A DNA stretch of 64,000 nucleotides from Symsagittifera roscoffensis (GCF_963678635.1 NC_087067.1:27723547-27787546); one strand, 5' to 3'; positions 45,001 to 55,986 are shown, counted from the first letter of the stretch. The notes: generated by a model from the letters alone, not told the origin. Numbers and translations are program-made.

Positions 45001-45825
45001 CAAGAAGGATTTGGCAATTCTCGAGTTCTCAAGTTGGGCAGAACGGGTATCGTTAAAATCCACATTACATTATAGGAGATAAGCGTAAAATAGGATAAGC
45101 GACATCCCCCGGTTTTGAGGAACGTTTTTACTTGAGCAGGCCTGGAAACAGGTCTACGGTTTTCTCTTGAGAGGTTTAGCACCCGGCGCTTAAAGTAATT
45201 TTTAGGCTTAAGAAGGGGGGCTAGAAAGGGGGGAGGTTAGAAGGGGGACTGGTTAAGTTAGAGGTTGGCGGTTGTAAATTGTAAAAAGGGGGAAATTAGA
45301 GTAACTAATTAGTCGACATCGTTGACTTAGTTACATTAGAAATTAACACGCGTTGGTAATATTAGGTGGAGATCCAAAATTCAACTCGAGTTAAGACTGG
45401 TACGCTGGTTGGTTTGGTAGGGGGGACCGGATATAGACAGCTTTTGTGACACCCCATAAGATCACTAGTGGGGGGAGGAAAACGCGTGGCAATTAGGTAC
45501 CAGACATTTTTTTTTTAGACGAAAGGTAGACATTGGTCACCTTTGAATTTCAGGTGGGCTCATTTTTCTGTTTTTATTATTTTTCTTACTTAGATTTTTG
45601 TTGCATTTTAGTGAGGATTTGTGTTTGGTTTTATACGAACAGGTGATCACAAGATACCTGCGCACCTACATTGAAATAGAAACAACCAAAAAGAAGAGGG
45701 GGGTCAGCATTTGGCTTTTAAGAGAGGGTTTTTGGGAAAATTTTACTAGAGCTTGAGTGGTGGTACAAGGTACGGTGATTCAAGAAGACCCTACAACGAG
45801 GAAGACACTCCGTGACGAGTATTGG
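45001..45825 (+). other. Untranslated leader DNA
   Basis: G-rich tracts alternate with T-rich ones and there is no credible frame. Sites resembling splice acceptors (TTTGAATTTCAG near 45545 and TTGCATTTTAG near 45605) could join spliced messages. No donor partner was identified. Confidence 0.4.
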
Positions 45826-46592
45826 GACAGGGTCTTGGGACAGTGGTCTTGGGACAGGGTCTTGGGACAGTGGTCTTGGGACAGGGTCTTGGGACAGTGG
45901 TCTTGGGACAGTGGTCTTGGGACAGGGTCTTGGGACAGGGTCTTGGGACAGGGTCTTGGGACAGTGGTCTTGGGACAGGGTCTTGGGACAGGGGTCTTGG
46001 GACAGTGGTCTTGGGACAGGGGTCTTGGGACAGGGTCTTGGGACAGTGGTCTTGGGACAGTGGTCTTGGGACACTAGTCTTGGGACACTAGTCTTGGGAC
46101 ACCAGCCTTGGGACACTGGTCTTGGGACACTACCCTTGGGACACTAGTCTTGGGACAGTAGTCTTGGGACACTAGCCTTGGGACACTAGTCTTGGGACAG
46201 TAGTCTTGGGACACTAGCCTTGGGACACTGGTCTTGGGACACTACCCTTGGGACAGTAGTCTTGGGACACTAGCCTTGGGACACTAGTCTTGGGACAGTA
46301 GTCTTGGGACACTAGCCTTGGGACACTAGTCTTGGGACAGTAGTCTTGGGACACTAGCCTTGGGACACTGGTCTTGGGACACTACCCTTGGGACAGTAGT
46401 CTTGGGACACTAGCCTTGGGACACTAGTCTTGGGACAGTAGTCTTGGGACACTACCCTTGGGACACTAGTCTTGGGACAGTAGTCTTGGGACACTAGCCT
46501 TGGGACACTAGTCTTGGGACAGTAGTCTTGGGACACTAGTCTTGGGACAGTAGTCTTGGAACAGTGGCCTTGGTACAAGGGTCTTAGGACAC
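45826..46592 (+). repeat. Minisatellite, 13-14 bp unit TCTTGGGACA(C/G)TAG
   Basis: About 55 tandem copies. The left half mostly uses TCTTGGGACAGTGG and TCTTGGGACAGGG. The right half uses TCTTGGGACACTAG, GCCTTGGGACACTA and TCTTGGGACAGTAG in a higher-order pattern. The right edge decays (TCTTGGAACAGTGG, CCTTGGTACAAGG). It sits about 320 bases before the Gag start codon. Long open frames exist on both strands here only because of the repeat, so no protein is proposed. Confidence 0.95.
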
Positions 46593-46910
46593 TAGCGGAG
46601 AGTACTGTGATAGTGACGAATAGTCTTGGGACGGTATAGAAATTGAAGTCAAATTACAACAAGGGTGTTTTAAGACAGAATAAGACAAATCGAAATAGGT
46701 ACAGTTGAGACCACATTAAGGGAAATTTTTCAAAGGTTTTAGAAAGAGAGCTACAACAAGGTTTTTAACACGTTGTACTAAATTTGTTACCACAAAAAAA
46801 AAAAAAAAATTTTTTTTTGTTGTCTTGTTGTTCTATTATTTTTTTTTACCCTTAGAATAGAATTGTGTATATAATAAAATTGTAAATAGAAGCAGTTGTA
46901 AATAGAAATA

Positions 46911-49900
46911 ATGAGGCGGAGTAGGGTACCGGTGCTCGAAAAAAGGTCAAGTGGATCAAACACAAAATATAATTCATCGCTGCGCGGAACGACATCAACG
47001 GGCCCAAAGATAACGAAGAAGAACTTTTCAGTTAACATGGTCAGCACAAGGAGTACAGCGGAGAGCAGGGCGAAAGAGGGCACGGAAGGGGAGCGAGTAG
47101 AACCCACCATCGAGATTGATCTAGAGACACCCGATCAAAGTGTGGATGAAACAAGGAAGATGGCGACAGAGTCAACTCCAATGCCCAATGCAGAGGAACC
47201 GAACCAGAAACCCATAGAGTTCTCACCGATAGATGACGCGGAAGATGCAATAGGCAACAGCGAAGAAACGGTGAAAGAAGACTCTCAAGTAAAGAGGACA
47301 TCTTTTACGGAAAAATTGGGAATAATGTTCGGAATAAAAACGAAAGAAAACGTGACTGAAGAACCAAAAGCAGAAAGAGCACGCACATTTGGGACAGTGA
47401 GCACGAAGACCTCAGAAGCCAATCCAAGAGAGGAACAAGCTAAAGCAGAGGCTACGGCCGAAGAGAGACCGACGGCTGACCATGAAGAGACTACCATTGA
47501 GCTGGGTGACTTGTTGGCGAAATTAAATCAGATTGACAAAAGACTTAAGCACAGTGAAGAAGACAGAGAGGTGATAAAAAAGGAGATAAGATACAACAAG
47601 CACGAGTATCTAGACAGTTATTTTAACCTAGCTAAGGCAACAGATGAGAGACTCAAGGAAATGTCAGATAAGGTAGAAGCCACCAATGAAGAACGAGAAA
47701 AGAACATCAAAACAGACATGCAACAGTTGAAGAACCGATATGATGATGTCAACAGCCAATTAGGGAGCCTGGAAAGGAGAATGGACACAATGAGCAAGAG
47801 TCAAGCCGAGAGTTCGTGTGCAATACAGGCGAAGTTGGATGCAATCTTGAGAGGTTCCACTCCACAAGAAAGACCGGCAGCGGATCGTACGCAAAGCACC
47901 AGAGTTGACTTTGTAGAACCACAAAGGAACAAACGGCAATCGACACCGTTGCCCTTAACCAGGGATGCGATAAGCATAGCACCAACAGCTGCGAAAACAA
48001 TAATGAAGAATGGAACGTCGAATACAACGACTGCTCCGGGAGATTCAACAGCTAACAGCAACACAGGACCGGATGCTATGACATGGGCCAGCACTTGGGA
48101 GATGATGAACAGGACTCTAGAGGCCTTCGCCACGAGGAACACTGACTCGAGCGACAGGAGAGAGGGAAAATCAAGAAAGACATTCAAGAAGCCAAAAGAA
48201 TTCAAAGACGACTCCGATGGATGCATTGACACTTGGGTGGAAGTGATGAGATTACATCTAGAACAAGATAACTTGAGTGACGAAAGACAAGCATGTACAG
48301 CCATACTGAGCAACTTGGAAGGAACGGCATTAAAATGCGTGGTCGCAAAGAAGGAGGAAGAACGCGACACTGCGGACAAGATCTTCGAGATATTGCTGAA
48401 TCGATTCGGGTCAGGCATGAAGGGTCACCAAGCGATGATGCGATTTGAAAAGAGAAGGCAGAGGGACGACGAGTCAATAGATCGGTTCCTAGATGACCTC
48501 GAGAGCTTGAGAAGGAGGAGTGACCCAGAGGAGTCGACAAATAGACGGAACTTTAGCATTGCCTCGAAGTTCATCGATGGGGTGAAAAGTGATGACTTAA
48601 GGACAATGTTAGCAACATACTACACATTGTCGAAGGACAGCGCACCCACCCCAGAAGAAATGAGACAGAAATCAAGAGAATACATGCTGATGAAACCTAA
48701 GAAGTACTCATATTCCGAAAACAGGAACACGCAAGGGGGAAGCCAACCCCAGAGGTCATCATGGTATAAACCTAGAGATGATATGGACAAGCGCAGATCA
48801 TGCGCGAACTGCGGGTCAGCGGATCATCATGTGGCTGACTGCACAACGTACAAACAAGGCATGAAGAGCCTAGGTTATGCACCGGATGAAGAGGATATGA
48901 GCCAGATGGAGGAACACGAGTACTATAATGGCTTAATCATCAAGATAGGCGCCAGATGCTTCTTCTGTAACCAAGAGGGGCACTTCAGAATGGATTGTCC
49001 CTTGTTCTGGGAAGCGGTCAAGGACCAGAATCACCCCAAACATAAGTTGGCATTAGCGGCGGTGCAGAATCAGCGGAACAGGCAAAACGGGTTTGAATCT
49101 AGGAACTTGGGGGCACCAAACACCGAATTGCCGACGAAGACAGTGAAAGCTGTTACACATGTTAGCGGTGCGTTAGAGTCCGCGGCCGGAAGCTCTCTAG
49201 AGATAAATTATGAGAAAGCGGCGACGGAAGCAGTTGCCAAAGTGAAACAAGATCTGGCTGCGAAAGAAATAGAGCAACGACTAAAGTTGGAGATCGAAAG
49301 ACAGAATTTTAACGAAGCATTAACCGGATCGAACTCAATACCAGAGGCTAGAACGGGCTCAATGAAGACCGGGAATTGTAACACCGTGAAAATGGTGACA
49401 GGTAAACCTTTTGGAATATCGAAAATCGGAGCAAGAATAATGTCGATAATCACAGTGGGCGGACACGAGGTAACCAGAAACTTGAGCGAGCCGAGCGACC
49501 AGACGATAATGCACATTGACGTGTATGCAGACTACTTGAGTGGAATAAGTCCACAAACGACTTCCAGAGCGCTCAGGGCACTACTCACGAGAGGGGGCAG
49601 CAAGTCGGTACGTGTTGATAATATGTACACTGAAGCTTATGGTCCACACGAGGTCATGCTAAATATAGATGGAATCAACATCTATACCAAGACGATGATA
49701 ACATGCGACGAAGACCTAATTGGACAAATCTATGTAGGGAAAGAGGAATTGAAAGTAAGATCGATTGGACACTGTGCTATGCTTGAAGAAGATGCAATGC
49801 ACATCGGGACGGAAGCAGACGTGACAGGGCACGTGCTAGACATAAATGGCAAAAAGACTCAGTTACGTGGATTACTTGACACGGGAGCAGTCTTGAGCGT

Positions 49901-52349
49901 CATACCAATCGAAACATGGGAAAAGATGGGCTTTGACAAAGGTGACTTGATAGACTCGAGAATACGGCTGTCAGCTGCAAACAAAGGGGCCCTTCGGGTG
50001 TTGGGCAGGACGCCGATAATAGCCCTCAATTTGGGGGAACGTAACCTGTGGATGAGCTTCATCGTGGTAGAAAACCTAGATGAATCTGACCAATTCATTT
50101 TGGGCAGAGACTTCATCAGGAATTTCGACGTAACGATAGATCTAAATAATGCAATGTTCAGGATACGGAACCCGGATAGGAGGTACGCAATCAAACCGGT
50201 AAATTTAATAATGGCAAATGAGAACAAAGCACCGGTATTCTTGAGTAGGAGAGTGAGGTTAAAAGCTAATGAAGCGGCAATCGTAAGCTTGAGGATGAAA
50301 AATTATAATGAACTAAGTGACAACAAGCAAGTGTGTATAGTTCCAAATCCCAATAGTCAAAGCGCTGCTGTTTTAGGAAGATCATTTTCGATAACGAAGA
50401 GCGGCCTCTGCGTCAGTGTCTTGTTGAATACCCTTGATATACCGATCACGATACAGAGAGGGAGGAAGCTGGGATATGCTTTACCAGTTAAAACTCGATA
50501 CGAAACAATTGAAAACTCAAAACAAAATGAAGTTGTTGATTGTCCTAATCACAGGGACAAAATTTGTATCTTGAGACGATTGCAGAGAATAAAAGATTCT
50601 TCAGGTCTTATCAAATCACTTAAGTCAGAAACGGACGATGGGCTTTCGAGCTGTTCGAACTTTCCAGAGCGACCCACGCTAGATGAAATGCAAACAGATA
50701 AACCGGTTCTGCCGGAGATTGAACATTTAAGGGGCAAACTGAAAGATGAACAGCTCGAAGCTATCAAGGACGTACTAGAGCGGAACGAGGAGGTTTTTTC
50801 AAGGAATAAGGCGGATATCGGGTGTTGTAATTTTGTTGAACATGAAATAGAACTTGAGGAAAACGCGGTGCCACACAGGGAGGGGGCGAGGCGCATGACC
50901 CCACACAAATCGGACGCGTGTAGAAAAGAGATCGAGACGTTACTAGAGTATGACATGATAGAACCATCCAAGTCACCGTGGGCGTGTGGAGTAGTGATGG
51001 CCAAAAAGAAAGGCGACCAGTTGAGGTTTTGTTGTGACTTTCGATACCTGAACTCCGTCACGGTGAAGGATGCCTATCCCATACCTAGGATTGATGAGAG
51101 CCTCTCGAAGTTAGGTGATGCAAAATTTTTTACGACTCTTGATTTAGGCTCAGCCTTTTGGCAAGTACCACTAAGGAAGCAGGACAGGGACAAGACAGGG
51201 TTTGCCTGCGAGTTGGGTCTGTTTCAATGGAAACGGATGCCGTTTGGACTTTGCAATGCCACAGCCACGTTTCAGCGGTTGATGGCACACGCGCTGATAG
51301 GCGTAACGAAGAAGTATGGCAACCTGGTAATGTGCTACGTGGATGACGTGGTAATAGCGACGCCAACACTGGAAGACCACATTGAGAGACTAGACGAAGT
51401 GTTTGCATGCATGAAGAGGTCGGGGCTAAAGTGTAAACCATCAAAGTGCGAGATACTCAAGGACTCGATTAAATACTTGGGCAGGATGGTAGATAAACAC
51501 GGTATCAGACCTGATCCAGACGCCGTGGAAGCAGTCCTAACCTGGAAATCACCGAAGACGGAGCACCAGCTGATGAGCTTCCTGGGTTTCGCCAACTATT
51601 ATAGAGAATTCATCAAGGGCTATGCGGACAAGGTATACCCGATGCAACAATTAATGAGACATAAGGGCAAGAAGTTCACGTGGAACAACGCGGCAGAAGA
51701 GTCATTCCAGAGAATAAAGAAAGAGCTGTGTGAGGCACCAGTACTGGGTATGCCGACTGAGAAGGGGATGTACGTGCTAGACACGGATGCGTCAGTAGTC
51801 GCTATTTCTGGGATTCTCCATCAAGAACAAGAATGGAATGGGAAGACAGTCTTGAGACCAATAGCATACGGGAGCAAGGTCCTAAGTGACACAGAAATGA
51901 AGTACGGAGCACCGAAAGCAGAGATGTTCGCGGTGGTCACCTTTGTCGAAAAATACAGAGCATACTTAGGCAGTGAGCCCTTCAAGCTGCGACTCGACAA
52001 CCGAGCACTAAGCTGGCTGAAAACGTACTCAATGGACCAGAGCTATATTGGGAGGTGGATAGTTCGCTTGGATGGATACAACATGATAATTGAGCACAGA
52101 ACACGAGATAAACATCAAAATGCTGACAGCTTGAGTAAGAAGACGGAGTTCTACGAGAGGCAAGAACAAAGAGAGGCGGACAGACCTGAGATCAAAGACG
52201 GCTTCTCCTTTATGGACAAAGAAACGTACGACAGTCTTCCACTCACGAGATGGCTGGACAAATCAGGCAAACCGATAGAAGATCATCCCGAATTGCCGAA
52301 AGAGCCTCTTGAAAAGACCATCTTGAAGAAAACAGAGGGATTCCGATAG
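46911..52349 (+). CDS. Gag-protease-RT-RNase H polyprotein (Ty3/gypsy-like)
   Basis: 1,812 codons, ATG at 46911. Residues 1-430 are charged, low-complexity and partly coiled coil. About 440-590 is a retrotransposon Gag domain (from WVEVMRLHLEQDN). Two zinc knuckles follow: C631-x2-C634-x4-H639-x4-C644 and C683-x2-C686-x4-H691-x4-C696. The aspartic protease has D990-T-G-A993. RT has LDLGSAFWQVPL, then MPFGLCNATATFQR, with catalytic YVDD at 1476-1479. RNase H starts at VLDTDAS and ends with NADSLSKK. All catalytic residues I checked are present, so the enzymes may be active. The frame ends at TAG 52347-52349, without integrase, which follows 5 bases later in the -1 phase. Gag and Pol are in one frame with no stop between them. 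It is dense in CTTGAG. Confidence 0.95.
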   Translation: MRRSRVPVLEKRSSGSNTKYNSSLRGTTSTGPKITKKNFSVNMVSTRSTAESRAKEGTEGERVEPTIEIDLETPDQSVDETRKMATESTPMPNAEEPNQKPIEFSPIDDAEDAIGNSEETVKEDSQVKRTSFTEKLGIMFGIKTKENVTEEPKAERARTFGTVSTKTSEANPREEQAKAEATAEERPTADHEETTIELGDLLAKLNQIDKRLKHSEEDREVIKKEIRYNKHEYLDSYFNLAKATDERLKEMSDKVEATNEEREKNIKTDMQQLKNRYDDVNSQLGSLERRMDTMSKSQAESSCAIQAKLDAILRGSTPQERPAADRTQSTRVDFVEPQRNKRQSTPLPLTRDAISIAPTAAKTIMKNGTSNTTTAPGDSTANSNTGPDAMTWASTWEMMNRTLEAFATRNTDSSDRREGKSRKTFKKPKEFKDDSDGCIDTWVEVMRLHLEQDNLSDERQACTAILSNLEGTALKCVVAKKEEERDTADKIFEILLNRFGSGMKGHQAMMRFEKRRQRDDESIDRFLDDLESLRRRSDPEESTNRRNFSIASKFIDGVKSDDLRTMLATYYTLSKDSAPTPEEMRQKSREYMLMKPKKYSYSENRNTQGGSQPQRSSWYKPRDDMDKRRSCANCGSADHHVADCTTYKQGMKSLGYAPDEEDMSQMEEHEYYNGLIIKIGARCFFCNQEGHFRMDCPLFWEAVKDQNHPKHKLALAAVQNQRNRQNGFESRNLGAPNTELPTKTVKAVTHVSGALESAAGSSLEINYEKAATEAVAKVKQDLAAKEIEQRLKLEIERQNFNEALTGSNSIPEARTGSMKTGNCNTVKMVTGKPFGISKIGARIMSIITVGGHEVTRNLSEPSDQTIMHIDVYADYLSGISPQTTSRALRALLTRGGSKSVRVDNMYTEAYGPHEVMLNIDGINIYTKTMITCDEDLIGQIYVGKEELKVRSIGHCAMLEEDAMHIGTEADVTGHVLDINGKKTQLRGLLDTGAVLSVIPIETWEKMGFDKGDLIDSRIRLSAANKGALRVLGRTPIIALNLGERNLWMSFIVVENLDESDQFILGRDFIRNFDVTIDLNNAMFRIRNPDRRYAIKPVNLIMANENKAPVFLSRRVRLKANEAAIVSLRMKNYNELSDNKQVCIVPNPNSQSAAVLGRSFSITKSGLCVSVLLNTLDIPITIQRGRKLGYALPVKTRYETIENSKQNEVVDCPNHRDKICILRRLQRIKDSSGLIKSLKSETDDGLSSCSNFPERPTLDEMQTDKPVLPEIEHLRGKLKDEQLEAIKDVLERNEEVFSRNKADIGCCNFVEHEIELEENAVPHREGARRMTPHKSDACRKEIETLLEYDMIEPSKSPWACGVVMAKKKGDQLRFCCDFRYLNSVTVKDAYPIPRIDESLSKLGDAKFFTTLDLGSAFWQVPLRKQDRDKTGFACELGLFQWKRMPFGLCNATATFQRLMAHALIGVTKKYGNLVMCYVDDVVIATPTLEDHIERLDEVFACMKRSGLKCKPSKCEILKDSIKYLGRMVDKHGIRPDPDAVEAVLTWKSPKTEHQLMSFLGFANYYREFIKGYADKVYPMQQLMRHKGKKFTWNNAAEESFQRIKKELCEAPVLGMPTEKGMYVLDTDASVVAISGILHQEQEWNGKTVLRPIAYGSKVLSDTEMKYGAPKAEMFAVVTFVEKYRAYLGSEPFKLRLDNRALSWLKTYSMDQSYIGRWIVRLDGYNMIIEHRTRDKHQNADSLSKKTEFYERQEQREADRPEIKDGFSFMDKETYDSLPLTRWLDKSGKPIEDHPELPKEPLEKTILKKTEGFR

Positions 52350-52354
52350 GAATA

Positions 52355-55300
52355 ATGCTCAAGTCCAAGATCGTGAGGGAAACACTCAAGGCAAAAGGTT
52401 ATGATCTCATCCAGGTAGAGGAGGGAACGGTCCGAATAGATGAAGACTTAATGAGGTTGCTTGAGAAACTATCAGATAACAAGCCCGTGATCCAAGGGAA
52501 AGGTCAGGAGGCACCGGAACTAACCATACTTCGGAGAGAAGAAACAGTGAACAATACTGACGTCTCAAAAGGAAGCATCACTGATAGCAAGGAAGTTGTG
52601 CGACCACTAGTTGAAAAAATCCCCGAAAAAATTCTGGAGCAGACAAAAGTCAGGGACAAGAAAGTAACATTCAGAGAAGAAGTTGAACACCTGGGACTAG
52701 ATCAAGAGTCCGGGGAGTGGTCCAGAATCATGGAAGAAGACGAAACCGGAGAAGGGAAATTGTCCGGGGAGCGTGAAGAATGGGATGAAGACTCGGATGA
52801 GAGCAGCGAAGACCAAGACAGTCTATACATGATACTGGCGAAAGAGAAGATAAGACAGCACGACAGGGAATTACAGACGGATCCATCTTCAGGGACGTAC
52901 AATCTGGAATTACAAGAGGTACGAGGTGGTGAAGAGCTCGAGAAAATAGCAGTTTCAAGAAAACCACTAAGGGAACTATCGTGCAACTCAAACGTCAGAA
53001 CGAATCTGGTACCAGAAGACGACATGAAAATCGTGAAAAGGATGATATGTGTGAAACTGAGCGATGACATCCACAACCCTGGTGAGATGAATGGACAGAT
53101 CATGGCGCTAAAGGAGCACGTTAAGGCGAGATACAGGCTGTCTGACCTAATAAGGGCCCAGAAGAATGACAAAATGACAAGTAACCTCTCCAAATGGATC
53201 CATTCGGGAGTCAAGGAGAAGGGGGAACTTGAGGAAGACAGCTACAAGATCTTGAGCCAGTTCTACAAAGAAAAGAGAGACTTACTTTATCACACAGCTG
53301 AAGGGGTGGTAGCGTGCAAGAGAAGAGATGAGGAAAAGATATTACACAAACACAACCTCATCATACTACCACAATTGTACCAAACGGAGGTGCTTTTCAG
53401 ATCACACGACCAGATGGGCCACCAGGGGATAGATAAAGTACAACAAAGGATACTTCACAGGTTTGACTGGCCGGGAATGAGAAAAGCTTGCGAGAGATGG
53501 GTGAATGCCTGCCTAGCATGCCTTCAAGTAAAAGACCCAAGGAAGATGAAGTTTCCCCTCAAGTCTGTCGAGAGTTCGGAATTCAATGAAGTGGTGCAGA
53601 TAGACCATCAGAAAATCTGCATGACGGAGTCGGGTTATAACCAAATACTAGTTATAATAGATCACTTCACCAAGTTGGCGGAAGCGGTTCCGTGCCAGAC
53701 AGCCTCGGCAGAGGAGACATGTGATCACCTGATAACGCATTGGATATCGCGGTATGGTTGCCCAATGACTTTCCAGTCGGACAACGGCAAGGCTTTTGTG
53801 GGGGACTTGACAAAAGAATTGATGAAGAGATCACACATTGCTCAAGCGCACTCGACGACCTATCATCCACAGACCAATGGGTTGGTAGAGAGACAGAACA
53901 GGACACTGGTCAACATGCTCAGGGTGTACTGCTCGAGATACATGACGGACTGGGACAAATACCTGCCACAGGTAGTAGGAGCCTATAATAGTACTCAGCA
54001 CTCAACGACGGGTATCAGTCCTTTCATGATGTTGACAGGCAGGGAAAGGGCAATGCCTATAACATTCTTCTACCCGGAGTACGAGGGGAAGAGGACGTCA
54101 CCTCAAGCATACGTGAAGGAAGCGATCAAAAGACAACAAGAGCTATGTCGGAGAAACACGGCGCAAGCGCAAATGAGGCAACGCAAGAAATATGACGAAA
54201 AGATACTAAGAGCAAAGCCATACGAAGTGGGCCAATACGTGTGGGTCTTCCAAAATGTCATACCGCCCAAGGGAACAAAGAAACTACTCAAGAAATGGAG
54301 AGGACCGTTCATGATTACGGAAGTACATCAACAAGGACGGTTCTATCGCTTGAGTACAGGGCGAGCAGCACATTACGAAAATCTGAAGCCTCATGTCCCG
54401 TCCCCGGAGGACTGGTGCCTACCAAAAGACATGGAAGGTCTTGAGTACCTGGTGGTGGAACCAGCGTGCGAGGTGAATGAGAAAGGCACTAGAGAGAAAA
54501 ATGATGGTAATGAGAACTTGAGTTTGGACGACAACGAAAAGATAGAAGTGGAGTCGGATGCAGGTTCATTTGTAGAAGAAGACTGGAACGACCCAGAGCA
54601 AAACGAGGTACCGAAGTGGATGGAGCCGGATCGACCAACACCACCGGAAACCAGGACTGGCAATCGTAAACGAACAGGTATGAGGTACAATAGGTACGGG
54701 GATGACTTCTTGATCGATAAGATACAGCCAGACAAGTTGGGCGATGAACTACTAAGCGCAGGCGAGCTGGAAGCCGAAGAGGAATGGCAGGTCATTGACG
54801 ATGGTGGACATTATCCGCAGGAAGATTACTCGACGCCAGAATTGGAGACGGATCTCGAACAGAGTGAAATAGAAAGGAGGGAGAACACGAACTTGAGGAT
54901 TCTAGAGTGGATGCGTGATGTCAAAGACGAGAGCCGCGAAGGACAAAGCATTCAGCAAATCGATGTATCAGCAACAAATTACATGAAGACAGAGGACCCT
55001 CTTTTCGGATGGACAGCAACAGACAGGCCACTGGACATCCCCAAGGACAATTCAGACCCGACTACATCGACGGGGACGTCGATAAATATTTTTGTCCGGG
55101 GAGTGGGGGTAGGACTTACCCACACCGAAAATTTGATGATAAAGAAGCTCAAGGAAGTGAGGGAAACAAGCGGATTGGAACTGGAGGAAGAAGAACCAGA
55201 GCCTACCATAGGAAGGAATTTCAAAACGAAATTCGAAATACCCAATGAATACTCAGAGAACATCATGATAACGGATAGCGACTTCATCCTGTCAAACAGG

Positions 55301-55708
55301 ACCAGCGCGATCTGCATCACGGCGGACATGAGTTTCAAATCAAGATTGGAGGCTGACTTCAAAAGAGAGTACCAGAACGTAGAGTTTCTGTTCAGACAGA
55401 GGCCAGGACTGGGAGGCATAGCAGCGCTTCCACCGTCAGTGGCACAAGTCCCGGGCAAATACCTCTGCTTCCTAGTAACGAGAGTCAACGACAGAAACAC
55501 AATTGATCCCGAACACGTGATATTGGCACTGACAAGACTACGTGACTTCATGATTGAAAGAGGAATAGTGGAGGTCTCGATGCCGGTGTACGACCCAAAC
55601 AGGGGCAAACTGAGCTCGAGGGAATTGTACGCTATCCTACATGTGGTCTTTGCAGAAACAGAGATAATGGTGCATCTTCACAAGAAGTACTACTTGAGCA
55701 TCGCCTGA
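52355..55708 (+). CDS. Integrase polyprotein with macrodomain-like C-terminus
   Basis: 1,117 codons, ATG at 52355, in the -1 phase relative to Gag-Pol; the phase is open from 52313. Residues 1-300 are acidic, low-complexity linker. Next is an integrase zinc-binding region (LFRSHDQMGHQGIDK, CLACLQVK). The core has D417 (VVQIDHQK), D476 (SDNGKAF) and E512 (GLVERQNRT), spacing D-x58-D-x35-E, so the DDE triad is intact. A GPY/F-like module (LKKWRGPFMITEV) lies near 645-656. A ~310-residue acidic stretch follows, and then a domain at about 970-1115 that resembles a TARG1/OARD1-type macrodomain: ICITADMSFKSR, LCFLVTR, VSMPVY and HVVFAET in that order. The glycine-rich loops and the residues I recall as catalytic in TARG1 appear replaced, so it may be a non-catalytic fold. 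It is expected to act with the Gag-Pol enzymes in integration. Confidence 0.92.
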   Translation: MLKSKIVRETLKAKGYDLIQVEEGTVRIDEDLMRLLEKLSDNKPVIQGKGQEAPELTILRREETVNNTDVSKGSITDSKEVVRPLVEKIPEKILEQTKVRDKKVTFREEVEHLGLDQESGEWSRIMEEDETGEGKLSGEREEWDEDSDESSEDQDSLYMILAKEKIRQHDRELQTDPSSGTYNLELQEVRGGEELEKIAVSRKPLRELSCNSNVRTNLVPEDDMKIVKRMICVKLSDDIHNPGEMNGQIMALKEHVKARYRLSDLIRAQKNDKMTSNLSKWIHSGVKEKGELEEDSYKILSQFYKEKRDLLYHTAEGVVACKRRDEEKILHKHNLIILPQLYQTEVLFRSHDQMGHQGIDKVQQRILHRFDWPGMRKACERWVNACLACLQVKDPRKMKFPLKSVESSEFNEVVQIDHQKICMTESGYNQILVIIDHFTKLAEAVPCQTASAEETCDHLITHWISRYGCPMTFQSDNGKAFVGDLTKELMKRSHIAQAHSTTYHPQTNGLVERQNRTLVNMLRVYCSRYMTDWDKYLPQVVGAYNSTQHSTTGISPFMMLTGRERAMPITFFYPEYEGKRTSPQAYVKEAIKRQQELCRRNTAQAQMRQRKKYDEKILRAKPYEVGQYVWVFQNVIPPKGTKKLLKKWRGPFMITEVHQQGRFYRLSTGRAAHYENLKPHVPSPEDWCLPKDMEGLEYLVVEPACEVNEKGTREKNDGNENLSLDDNEKIEVESDAGSFVEEDWNDPEQNEVPKWMEPDRPTPPETRTGNRKRTGMRYNRYGDDFLIDKIQPDKLGDELLSAGELEAEEEWQVIDDGGHYPQEDYSTPELETDLEQSEIERRENTNLRILEWMRDVKDESREGQSIQQIDVSATNYMKTEDPLFGWTATDRPLDIPKDNSDPTTSTGTSINIFVRGVGVGLTHTENLMIKKLKEVRETSGLELEEEEPEPTIGRNFKTKFEIPNEYSENIMITDSDFILSNRTSAICITADMSFKSRLEADFKREYQNVEFLFRQRPGLGGIAALPPSVAQVPGKYLCFLVTRVNDRNTIDPEHVILALTRLRDFMIERGIVEVSMPVYDPNRGKLSSRELYAILHVVFAETEIMVHLHKKYYLSIA

Positions 55709-55986
55709 GTCGGGTACAGGGAGGTATCAGGTCGGGTGTGAGGGAGGAGTCTTGAGTTAGGTACTGGGGTGCGGCGCAGGTAAAGGGGTCTTAAGATGTG
55801 ATTGGCATGACAATTGAATTTTAAAAGAAAGAATTGATGGTGCTAAAACATAAAATGAATCTGCATGTTCTTAAGGGAAAATCCAATCGAATTGCTTTAA
55901 GTGATATGAGAATGATAAGATTTTAACCAGATGGGTAGAAGGGGGGTCTCTAGGTTAGGAACGTGACATGCTAAGTTTTAATGAGC

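Noticed and set aside
45718-46147. Open frames of 89-132 codons on both strands made of repeated GQGLGT- or PRPLSQD-like peptides
   Set aside because: They exist only because the minisatellite lacks stops. The same repeat is open in several frames and both directions.
47801-48418. 205-codon minus-strand frame
   Set aside because: Shadow of the Gag coding region, caused by the purine-rich plus strand.
52313-52349. Programmed -1 slippery heptamer
   Set aside because: No X-XXY-YYZ sequence in the correct phase is present in the overlap.
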